Of a DNA stretch of 9,161 bases, positions 1 through 5,687 are shown in pieces (position 1 is the stretch's first letter; every line of letters begins with the position of its first letter). The position numbers and the translations under genes are program-made. The notes under the pieces are model-generated. The model saw only the letters and a list, made by a program, of their open reading frames with translations, did no database searches and was not told the DNA's origin. Source of the DNA: Anaerococcus sp. (lineage in GTDB: Bacteria > Bacillota > Clostridia > Tissierellales > Peptoniphilaceae). The stretch lies in contig JAPJPH010000027.1 in assembly GCA_030825745.1 (NCBI GenBank), positions 1-9,161 of the forward strand, in the 5' to 3' direction.

Positions 1-1
1 G

Positions 2-451
2 CCTTTATCTATCATAGGTTTGTTTATTATCTTTATTATAAACCTATTTTTTACTAGAAATATTTTTAATGCTTATAAGGATAATAAAAAATACTTAGCT
101 AATATTTTTTTTGCTATAGCATTTATTATAGTAGATCTTCTATTGTATTTTTTTGTAAGGGACAAAATTATACTTACTCTTGTTATAATAGACCTGTTTA
201 TAACTTTAGTATCCATCCTAGGACTTGCATCTAAATCTAAGAGTGAAAGCCTAGAAACTAAAGAAGAAATTACTATTGATGCTACAGATAATACGAAAGA
301 AAATAAGAATACTCAAGCTGATATTCCAAAAGTTAGATTATCTGATATAAATCCATCAAAAAATGAAAGTGTAGAAAAAAAAGTAACTAAGGTTAAAAAG
401 GACAGTCAAGAAATAAAACTAGATGAAAATCAAGTTAAAGGGGAAGAATAA
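2..451 (+). CDS. Small membrane protein with charged cytoplasmic tail, 5'-truncated by window edge
   Basis: I do not recognise the family. The reading frame is open to the left edge of the window; a TTG at 20-22 is an internal possibility, but Pro-Leu-Ser-Ile-Ile-Gly is encoded in frame before it, so the true start probably lies outside. Three hydrophobic stretches are visible: one at the visible N-terminus, then (counted from the TTG) about residues 27-47 and 49-70. They are followed by a hydrophilic tail of about 70 residues, rich in Lys, Glu, Ser and Asn, with no Cys and no recognisable catalytic motif. This suggests a small multi-pass membrane protein with a disordered tail. The TAA stop is followed 32 nt later by fbp with no terminator between, so the two are probably co-transcribed. 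No function can be assigned. Confidence 0.6.
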   Translation, partial: PLSIIGLFIIFIINLFFTRNIFNAYKDNKKYLANIFFAIAFIIVDLLLYFFVRDKIILTLVIIDLFITLVSILGLASKSKSESLETKEEITIDATDNTKENKNTQADIPKVRLSDINPSKNESVEKKVTKVKKDSQEIKLDENQVKGEE

Positions 452-483
452 GCTTCCCTTTTATATTAAGGAAAGGAAATTTT

Positions 484-2382
484 ATGGATAAGCATTATTT
501 AAAATTATTAAAGGACATCTACCCAAATAAAGAAGCTGTAAAAAATGAAATAATCGTTCAAAAATCTCGTCTATACCTACCTAAGGGCACCGAATATTTC
601 TTCTCAGATATTCACGGAGAAAGTGAAGCCTTCCTACATCTACTTAAATCTGCATCAGGAAATATTAGAGATAAGATAAGCAAATACTTTGGGGATGCCC
701 TAGTTAAAAAGGACCAAGATGAACTAGCAGAACTAATATATAACCCTAGGAAATTTTTAAAATCAAAAAAGGAAAAGGATTTACTTAATGATGATTATCT
801 AGTTATCACCATACATAGGTTAATAAACCTATTTAGGTTTGTATCAACCAAATATCCTAAGGACTATGTGAAAAGTAAGTTTAAAGGTAACTTTAGCAAT
901 ATAATTGATGAACTACTATATACCAATGATTCTGAGTTTAATAAGAAAAAATATTATGAAAGCATGATAGAATCTATTGTAGAATATGATTCAGCAGAGG
1001 AATTTATAATAAATGTGACTACTCTTATCCAAAGGATATCGGTAGATAAATTACACATAGTAGGTGATGTTTATGATAGGGGTCCATCACCTCATATAAT
1101 TATGGATGAGCTAATTTCCTTTCCAAACGTAGACTTCCAATGGGGTAACCATGATATAGCTTGGGTAGGTGCTTGTAGTGGAAACTCTGCTATGGTAGCT
1201 GGCTGTGTGGCATCTGCTATTTCATACAATAACTTTGATATGCTAGAAGACGGTTATGGACTAAACCTAAGGCCCTTATATGAGTTTGCTATTCATACCT
1301 ACAAGGATGACCCATGCACCCTCTTTACTCCAAAAATATTTGATAGAAATATATATGATAATGTAAGTAGTGACTTTGCAGCTAAAATGTATAAGGCCAT
1401 TAGCATCATTAGATTTAAGCTAGATGGGGAACTTATTAATAGAAATAAAGACTTTAACATGGATGATAGAAATGTCCTTAACTTTATAGATTTTGATAAG
1501 ATGACCTATAAGGGAGCTAAGCTAAAAGATACTAACTTCCCAACCATAGATCCTAAAAATCCTCTTAAACTAAGTAAGGAGGAAAAACATGTAATAGAGC
1601 TTTTAACTAGTGATTTTACAAAGGCTAATAGATTAAATAGGCATATCAAATTCCTTTTAGATGCAGGATCTATGTATAAGGTAGAAAATGGATCTTTACT
1701 ATTCCATGGTTGTATACCAATGAGTGAGGACGGTCAGTTCCAAGAAGTTAATATAAAGGGCAAAATTTACAAGGGTAAGGCCCTTATGGATAAATTCAAC
1801 CAGTCAATCCTAGATGCCTACTTCAAACAAGATCCATACTCTAAAGATCTCTTATGGTATCTAATAAGCGGTAGATATTCACCTATCTTTGGCAAAAGCC
1901 AATATTCTTACTTTGAAAATATCTTTATAGATGATAAAAAACTAAAAGAAGAAATATATAACCCTTACTACAAACTATCAGAAAAAGAAGAAATAGTTGA
2001 TAAAATCCTAGATGAATTTGAAGTGAAATCACAAAGAAGAAGAATTATAAATGGCCATGTACCAGTAAAAACTACTAAGGGAGATAGCCCAATAAAAGCT
2101 GGTGGAAAATTATATGTAATTGATGGCGGAATTAGTAAGCCATACCAAGCTAAAACAGGAATTTGTGGATATACCCTTGTATTTAACTCCCACCATGTGG
2201 CCCTAGCAGAGCATAAGTCATATGAATCCATAACAGATAAAGTATCTAGCTATACTCCTAATATAAAAGAAGCTGAGGTTTTACTACCTCGTATGCTAAA
2301 AAAAGATACTGATGAGGGAAGACTTATAGAAGAGAAAATAAAAATACTAGAAAATCTGCTTCTAGTTTATGATAATAATTAG
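484..2382 (+). CDS. fbp: Class III fructose-1,6-bisphosphatase
   Basis: Hydrolyses fructose-1,6-bisphosphate to fructose-6-phosphate and phosphate in gluconeogenesis; cytosolic. At 632 residues it has the long form typical of the Firmicutes class III enzyme (the Bacillus subtilis Fbp type), which has a metallophosphatase core unlike class I or GlpX. Visible metal-site motifs in order: SDIHGE (41-46, Asp42 and His44), GDVYDRG (194-200, Asp195), GNHD (221-224), FHG (407-409), NGHVP (523-527) and DGG (547-549). All expected metal ligands appear intact, so it should be active. The ATG is preceded by AAGGAAAGG at 468-476, which supports this start. It follows the membrane protein gene by 32 nt and ends at a strong hairpin terminator. 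No frameshift or unusual insertion is seen. Family assignment is very secure. Confidence 0.97.
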   Translation: MDKHYLKLLKDIYPNKEAVKNEIIVQKSRLYLPKGTEYFFSDIHGESEAFLHLLKSASGNIRDKISKYFGDALVKKDQDELAELIYNPRKFLKSKKEKDLLNDDYLVITIHRLINLFRFVSTKYPKDYVKSKFKGNFSNIIDELLYTNDSEFNKKKYYESMIESIVEYDSAEEFIINVTTLIQRISVDKLHIVGDVYDRGPSPHIIMDELISFPNVDFQWGNHDIAWVGACSGNSAMVAGCVASAISYNNFDMLEDGYGLNLRPLYEFAIHTYKDDPCTLFTPKIFDRNIYDNVSSDFAAKMYKAISIIRFKLDGELINRNKDFNMDDRNVLNFIDFDKMTYKGAKLKDTNFPTIDPKNPLKLSKEEKHVIELLTSDFTKANRLNRHIKFLLDAGSMYKVENGSLLFHGCIPMSEDGQFQEVNIKGKIYKGKALMDKFNQSILDAYFKQDPYSKDLLWYLISGRYSPIFGKSQYSYFENIFIDDKKLKEEIYNPYYKLSEKEEIVDKILDEFEVKSQRRRIINGHVPVKTTKGDSPIKAGGKLYVIDGGISKPYQAKTGICGYTLVFNSHHVALAEHKSYESITDKVSSYTPNIKEAEVLLPRMLKKDTDEGRLIEEKIKILENLLLVYDNN

Positions 2383-2387
2383 GTTTT

Positions 2388-2415
2388 AAAAAAGCTCCTT
2401 AGGTGGAGCTTTTTT
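2388..2415. terminator. Bidirectional intrinsic terminator between fbp and the convergent PPIase gene
   Basis: GCTCC (2394-2398) pairs with GGAGC (2405-2409) around a 6-nt loop. The stem is extended by six A upstream (2388-2393) matching six T downstream (2410-2415). The T-run follows the stem on plus, and the A-run gives a T-run on minus, so it can end fbp and the opposing PPIase transcript. It overlaps the last base of the PPIase stop codon (minus-strand TAA at 2417-2415). Confidence 0.88.
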
Positions 2416-2939
2416 TAAATCTTTTCTACCTTTCCATAGTCCTTGCCAAAGGTATCTACAGTTACTTTTTTCATTATTTGGTCTTCTTTTGGTTTATCTC
2501 TAAAGTCAGTTTTTACTTCTGCTATTTTATCAACAACATCCATTCCCTCTATTACTCTACCAAAGGCAGCATAGGCTCCATCTAAATGTGGGCTATCCTT
2601 ATGCATTATAAAAAATTGGCTACCTGCTGAGTCTGGCATCATGGACCTAGCCATTGATAGGACTCCTGCTTCATGATTTAGGTTATTTTCAAAACCATTA
2701 GATGAGAATTCACCCTTTATAGAATAACCTGGACCACCCATTCCTGTTCCTTCTGGATCTCCCCCTTGGATCATAAAGCCCTTTATAACCCTATGAAAGA
2801 TTAGGCCATCATAAAAGCCTTCTTCAATTAGGTTAATAAAGTTTTTAACTGTATTTTCTGCTATTTCCGGATATAGTTCTGCTTTAATTAAGTCACCATT
2901 ATCCATTTCAAATGTTACTATTGGATTTTTATCTGTCAT
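2415..2939 (-). CDS. Cyclophilin-type peptidyl-prolyl cis-trans isomerase (PpiB-like)
   Basis: Catalyses cis-trans isomerisation of Xaa-Pro bonds and assists protein folding. At 174 residues, with no signal peptide or lipobox, it should be cytosolic. Cyclophilin signatures in order: FHRVIKGFMIQGGD (48-61, containing the catalytic-type Arg50 and Gln58), a Gly-rich loop after it, the conserved LSMAR region (94-98), SQFFI (107-111) and LDGAYAAFGRV (119-129). The Trp that confers cyclosporin sensitivity in human CypA is not present before LDG, as in many bacterial cyclophilins. The start is supported by AGGAG (minus strand, 2950-2946) six nt upstream of the ATG. A TATAAA-like -10 (2974-2969, minus) lies in the leader but has no convincing -35, so this gene may have a weak promoter of its own just after the preceding terminator. 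Confidence 0.95.
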   Translation of the reverse strand: MTDKNPIVTFEMDNGDLIKAELYPEIAENTVKNFINLIEEGFYDGLIFHRVIKGFMIQGGDPEGTGMGGPGYSIKGEFSSNGFENNLNHEAGVLSMARSMMPDSAGSQFFIMHKDSPHLDGAYAAFGRVIEGMDVVDKIAEVKTDFRDKPKEDQIMKKVTVDTFGKDYGKVEKI

Positions 2940-2984
2940 TTTTAACTCCTTTTTTACTTACTCTTTAATTTATACCCAATTTTT

Positions 2985-3020
2985 CTAATAAAAAAAGACA
3001 AGCTCATTTTAGCTTGTCTT
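2985..3020 (-). terminator. Intrinsic terminator downstream of the wall hydrolase and its repeat-rich 3' region
   Basis: A perfect 10-bp stem: AAGACAAGCT (2995-3004) and AGCTTGTCTT (3011-3020) with a 6-nt loop. Read on the minus strand the stem is followed by TTTTTTATTA (2994-2985), the expected U-tract; on the plus strand no T-run follows directly. It therefore terminates leftward transcription from the hydrolase gene, which places the whole GC-rich repeat block inside that gene's 3' untranslated region. Confidence 0.85.
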
Positions 3021-3094
3021 GATATTTATATGTTTTAAATTTGCCTTAGCTGTAACTTTTATTATGTTTAAGTCTGCTAGGATTATAATTTATT
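3021..3094. other. Short AT-rich spacer with no feature seen
   Basis: AT-rich sequence between the minus-strand terminator and the GC-rich repeat block. I see no open frame with a ribosome binding site and no strong dyad. Together with the terminator (2985-3020), the PPIase leader and the repeat array, it accounts for the gene-free stretch 2940-3348. Confidence 0.6.
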
Positions 3095-3343
3095 GGTCGG
3101 ACGGGCTTGTCCTACCTAAGCTAGACGGGCTTTCTCGGGCTGTGCCCTGCGATTACTCCGTGGACCGCTAGAAGGGCGCGGATGATTTCCTCCCTAAGCC
3201 GGACGGGCTTTTGCTTCGCAAAACCATTCCATGGAGGGTCCTCCCTAAGCCGGACGGGCTTTCTCAGGCTGTGCCCTGCGACCACTCCGTGGAGGGTCCT
3301 CTACGAGCCGGACGGGCTTGTCCTCCCTAAGCCGGACAGGCTT
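3095..3343. repeat. GC-rich array of six hairpin-forming repeat units
   Basis: Six copies of a 12-nt core, consensus CCGGACGGGCTT, start at about 3097, 3121, 3199, 3250, 3308 and 3332; the second has CTAGAC, the fourth matches fully and the last has GGACAGG. The two shortest units (cores 1-2 and 5-6) are 24 nt apart: core plus GTCCTCCCTAAG, in which GGAC and GTCC can pair. Units 2, 3 and 4 (78, 51 and 58 nt) carry extra material between the core and a CCTCCCTAAG-like tail, consisting of further small palindromes such as GGGCtgtGCCC, TTTTGCttcGCAAAA, CCACtccGTGG and CCATtccATGG. I count 154 G+C in the 250 bases 3091-3340 (about 62%), in a clearly AT-rich genome. Its style recalls GC-rich intergenic repeats such as staphylococcal STAR elements, but I do not recognise this family. 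No spacer regularity as in CRISPR. Confidence 0.85.
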
Positions 3344-3348
3344 GTTTT

Positions 3349-4209
3349 CTAATACCAACCATTATTTGCCCAGAAGTTTTGTGCTGCTTCCCATGAACCA
3401 TATCTTTGGTATACATAGTTATCTGCTGCTGCTTCTTGTTCTGCTGGGCTTGCTCCATAGCTTACTAGAGATGGGTTTAGTTGGTATCTTCCGTAGTATC
3501 CACCTGCTGGGTTATATGCTGTGTATGAGCCACCTGATTCTCTTTGTGCTATCCATTCTTTAGCCCAATTTGAATCTCCTTGGTAGGTTTCTTCTTCTTC
3601 ATAGTAATATTCTTCAGCTGGTGCTTCGTAAGTTTGTTCTTCGTAGTACTCTTCAGCTGGTGCTTCGTAAGTTTCATCTTGTGAATCTGTGTTGTAGTAA
3701 ACTACTTCTTTAGCTGCTTGGTTATTAGCTTGTTCTTTCTTTTCTTTGAATGATTTTAGTAGGTTATTGTAGATGAATCCTTCTTTTCCCTTTACTTTAA
3801 CTTTTACAAATCCATTGTTAGCTACTTCTACTACTTCTACCTTAACTCCCCCATCTAATACTTCATAGATTTCTGAGTTTAGGTTATCTTCTGCTCTAAA
3901 GTTTGCTGGAGAAACTACTTCAGTTTCTTTTGTTACATTAAACCAAGGTGTTCCAACATAAGCTTCTTTTCCATCAAAGTCGATTTTAAACCAACCATTA
4001 GCCTTATCTAGTATTTCATATGATTTATTTTCATCTTTAATTAAACCAATGATGTTATTTGTTTCGCTTGCTGATTCTCTTACATTTACAGCGTCTGCTA
4101 CTTTTTTATTAATAGTAAGTCTATCTGCTTTTACCTCTTTATTTGTTGTTGTAAACACAGCTGGTATTACTAATGCAGCTGCTAGTGCATATTTTGTTAA
4201 ATTCTTCAT
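3349..4209 (-). CDS. Secreted SH3b-domain wall hydrolase with C-terminal Apf/IsaA-type transglycosylase-like domain
   Basis: Probable secreted peptidoglycan-binding and cleaving protein, 286 residues. Domains: signal peptide 1-28 (Lys3 and Lys6, hydrophobic core 8-20, likely cleavage after VKA); a first bacterial SH3 domain about 30-92 (VNVRESAS, NGWFKI, AYVG); a second, more divergent one about 98-152 (NFRAEDN, NGFVKV, GFIYNNL); a Tyr/Glu-rich low-complexity linker about 170-210 with two copies of TYEAPAEEYY; and a C-terminal domain 213-286. The last contains WIAQRESGG (Glu224, presumed catalytic acid), YYGRYQLNPS, ADNYVYQRYGSW and the terminal NGWY, as in lactobacillar aggregation-promoting factor and staphylococcal IsaA-like proteins. 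AAAGGAAAGGA lies just upstream of the ATG. A WalR-type box precedes the promoter. Cleavage activity is inferred from the family; a purely wall-binding role is possible. Confidence 0.88.
   Translation of the reverse strand: MKNLTKYALAAALVIPAVFTTTNKEVKADRLTINKKVADAVNVRESASETNNIIGLIKDENKSYEILDKANGWFKIDFDGKEAYVGTPWFNVTKETEVVSPANFRAEDNLNSEIYEVLDGGVKVEVVEVANNGFVKVKVKGKEGFIYNNLLKSFKEKKEQANNQAAKEVVYYNTDSQDETYEAPAEEYYEEQTYEAPAEEYYYEEEETYQGDSNWAKEWIAQRESGGSYTAYNPAGGYYGRYQLNPSLVSYGASPAEQEAAADNYVYQRYGSWEAAQNFWANNGWY
3612..3674 (-). repeat. Tandem repeat inside the hydrolase linker (13-codon period)
   Basis: The same 24 bases, beginning CTTCAGCTGGTGC on plus, occur at 3612-3635 and 3651-3674, 39 nt apart. 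On the minus strand they encode the two TYEAPAEEYY copies in the Tyr/Glu-rich linker between the SH3b and catalytic domains. Near-identity at the nucleotide level suggests a recent duplication or slippage; copy number could vary among strains. Confidence 0.85.
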
Positions 4210-4241
4210 TTATATATTTCCTTTCCTTTATTTAAATTTAT

Positions 4242-4247
4242 ATTATA
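4242..4247 (-). promoter_or_regulatory. Probable -10 element of the wall hydrolase promoter
   Basis: Perfect TATAAT on the minus strand, 33-38 bases upstream of the hydrolase ATG, with the ribosome binding site between. No good TTGACA-like -35 lies 16-18 nt upstream, where the sequence reads AACAAA. A weak -35 next to the WalR-type repeats fits an activator-dependent promoter. The start site would fall near 4235 (inference). Confidence 0.55.
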
Positions 4248-4267
4248 AATTATTTTTGATTTCATTT

Positions 4268-4293
4268 GTTACAATAGTTACAAAATGTTAACA
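4268..4293 (-). promoter_or_regulatory. Candidate WalR (YycF) binding site upstream of the wall hydrolase
   Basis: On the minus strand, TGTTAA-CATTT-TGTAAC (4293 to 4277) matches exactly the Bacillus/Staphylococcus WalR consensus TGTWAH-N5-TGTWAH. A third half-site, TGTAAC (4273-4268), follows after 3 nt. The box is centred roughly 45 bases upstream of the inferred start site, a position typical for an activator. In B. subtilis and S. aureus, WalRK controls autolysins of this type (YocH, LytE, IsaA). The match is seen in the sequence; the regulation is inferred. Confidence 0.6.
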
Positions 4294-4591
4294 GATCTTT
4301 TTTACAGTAGCTATTGTACTATGTAATTGTGTATTAATTATGTTGATTTAAAGTTTATTTAAATTTTTCTATATAACCATTGAATTATAGACCTTTGTTT
4401 AGTAAAGTTTTTTTTGACTTTCATAAAATATTTACTGATATTTATTATCTTTGAGATTTTTTTGCTCAAAATTTTATTAGAAAAATTAAATCACAATAAT
4501 ATTGCTACCCATATTTTACATAAATTTAATATTCGCGATTAATTTTGTAACTAAAAAATTATAATTTGTAATCATGCTATTAATTTAGCTG
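4294..4591. other. AT-rich divergent intergenic region without a gene
   Basis: Very AT-rich DNA between the hydrolase promoter and the ddl promoter. No open frame with a ribosome binding site. Minor features: an imperfect 16-bp dyad TACAGTAGCTATTGTA (4303-4318); a weak hairpin TTTGAG/CTCAAA (4450-4455, 4465-4470); a TTGACT (4414-4419) without a convincing -10; and two same-strand TGTAAC/TGTAAT motifs 21 nt apart (4546-4551, 4567-4572) upstream of ddl. No riboswitch or T-box architecture is evident. Confidence 0.5.
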
Positions 4592-4621
4592 TTAGTCCAT
4601 ATACCTTTAAAGTAGTATAAT
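4592..4621 (+). promoter_or_regulatory. Probable promoter of the ddl-murF transcription unit
   Basis: A perfect TATAAT at 4616-4621 lies 34 bases upstream of the ddl ATG. The -35 is weak (TTAGTC at 4592-4597 with an 18-nt spacer, poor match to TTGACA). It is the only good -10 near the gene, so it is the likely start of the transcription unit; the missing -35 may mean an activator is needed or that expression is modest. Confidence 0.5.
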
Positions 4622-4654
4622 ATTTGTATATTTGATATGAAAGAGAGCTAGTAA

Positions 4655-5683
4655 ATGATAAACGCATATATTTTATGTGGAGGCCCTTCTAGCGAGCATG
4701 ATATTGCCCTAAGAAGTGCCCTTAACATTATGAATAATTTAAATAAAGAAAAGTACCTTATTAAACTTGTATATATAGATAGGAATGGATCTTTTTCTAA
4801 ATCCTTTGATCCTTTTGAAACTAATGATGAGTTTGACCTAGTTAGACAGACTCCTACTAACAAAGCTTTATCTATTGGTCAATTTCTAGATGAAATTTCA
4901 AAATTGGATAAGAATAATACAATAATTCTCCCAGTTATCCATGGAACCTATGGAGAAGATGGAACTATCCAAGGTCTTCTAGATTGTGTCGGATTTTCTT
5001 ACATAGGAAATGGTCTACTATCTTCTGCTATTTGTATGGATAAGGTTACTAGCAATGATATTTTTGAAAAAAATAAGCTAAAGCAAGCCAAGTACTTATA
5101 TACTAATAAGGATAATTTCGATAAGGAATTTTCCAAAAATTGTATTGAAAAAATTGGCCTACCCTTAATTGTAAAACCATCTGCCAATGGTTCTTCTGTA
5201 GGTGTTAGTAGGGTTGATAATATAGATCAGTTAAATGAAGCTATAGATTTAGCCTTAAAATATGATAAAAAGGTCCTAGTTGAGGAGCTTATAGACGGTC
5301 AAGAAATTGAATTTGCTGTAGTTGGCAAGAAAAATCCTGATGTTTCAAAACCAGCAGCATATATTACCGACCATACCTTCCTAGACTATGATGCCAAATA
5401 TTTTTCAAACTCTACCAAAGAGGCCCTTCCTTTCATCTTAGATGATGATAAATTAGCCTATGCTACTGATTTTGTTAAAAAATGCTATATAGCCTGTGGA
5501 TGTGAGGGTTTTGCTAGAGTTGATATTTTCTATGGCAAAGATGGAGAATTTTATGTAAATGAGATTAACACTTTCCCAGGTTTTACAAAAAGTTCATTTT
5601 TTGCAAGGCTCTGCGAGCTTATGTATGGGGTGGATTTTTCCAAAGTTTTAGATTTGTTGATTGAAGATGGTTTAAGAGGATAG
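4655..5683 (+). CDS. ddl: D-alanine--D-alanine ligase
   Basis: ATP-dependent ligation of two D-Ala to D-Ala-D-Ala, the dipeptide that MurF adds next; cytosolic. The 342 residues have ATP-grasp ligase layout: N-terminal GGPSSEHDIA (9-18; Glu14 matches E. coli DdlB Glu15, while the following Ser of the usual EVS is Ala18), HGTYGEDGTIQG (96-107), CMDK (127-130), the ATP loop VKPSANGSSVG (173-183), EELIDGQEIE (210-219), the omega-loop DYDAKY (244-249; the Tyr points to D-Ala-D-Ala and not the D-Ala-D-Lac Van type), RVD (288-290) and NEINTFPGFT (302-311, metal ligands Glu303 and Asn305). The SD is weak (AAGAGAG, about 8 nt before ATG). The gene begins the plus-strand cell-wall unit, with murF 4 nt downstream. 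Function is secure from motifs. Confidence 0.96.
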   Translation: MINAYILCGGPSSEHDIALRSALNIMNNLNKEKYLIKLVYIDRNGSFSKSFDPFETNDEFDLVRQTPTNKALSIGQFLDEISKLDKNNTIILPVIHGTYGEDGTIQGLLDCVGFSYIGNGLLSSAICMDKVTSNDIFEKNKLKQAKYLYTNKDNFDKEFSKNCIEKIGLPLIVKPSANGSSVGVSRVDNIDQLNEAIDLALKYDKKVLVEELIDGQEIEFAVVGKKNPDVSKPAAYITDHTFLDYDAKYFSNSTKEALPFILDDDKLAYATDFVKKCYIACGCEGFARVDIFYGKDGEFYVNEINTFPGFTKSSFFARLCELMYGVDFSKVLDLLIEDGLRG

Positions 5684-5687
5684 ATTT

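Noticed and set aside
1968..2231. Minus-strand open frame inside fbp
   Set aside because: Lies fully within the conserved C-terminal coding part of fbp, with no independent start signal.
2403..2585. Plus-strand hydrophobic 60-codon frame inside the PPIase gene
   Set aside because: Antisense of a well-conserved cyclophilin; it starts inside the fbp terminator and has no SD.
3095..3343. CRISPR array
   Set aside because: The core recurs, but spacing is 24, 78, 51, 58 and 24 nt, the intervening pieces are related palindromes and not unique spacers, and no cas genes are nearby.
3318..3563. Plus-strand open frame of 81 codons across the repeat end and hydrolase gene
   Set aside because: Antisense shadow of the hydrolase 3' end; Leu-rich composition follows from the complementary strand and there is no ribosome binding site.
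4049..4291. Plus-strand 80-codon frame over the hydrolase 5' end and promoter
   Set aside because: Complement of the signal-peptide and SH3b coding region; no ribosome binding site.
4450..4480. Terminator or riboswitch-like hairpin in the divergent intergenic region
   Set aside because: Only a 6-bp stem with a 9-nt loop and no conserved aptamer or T-box features; chance in AT-rich DNA is likely.
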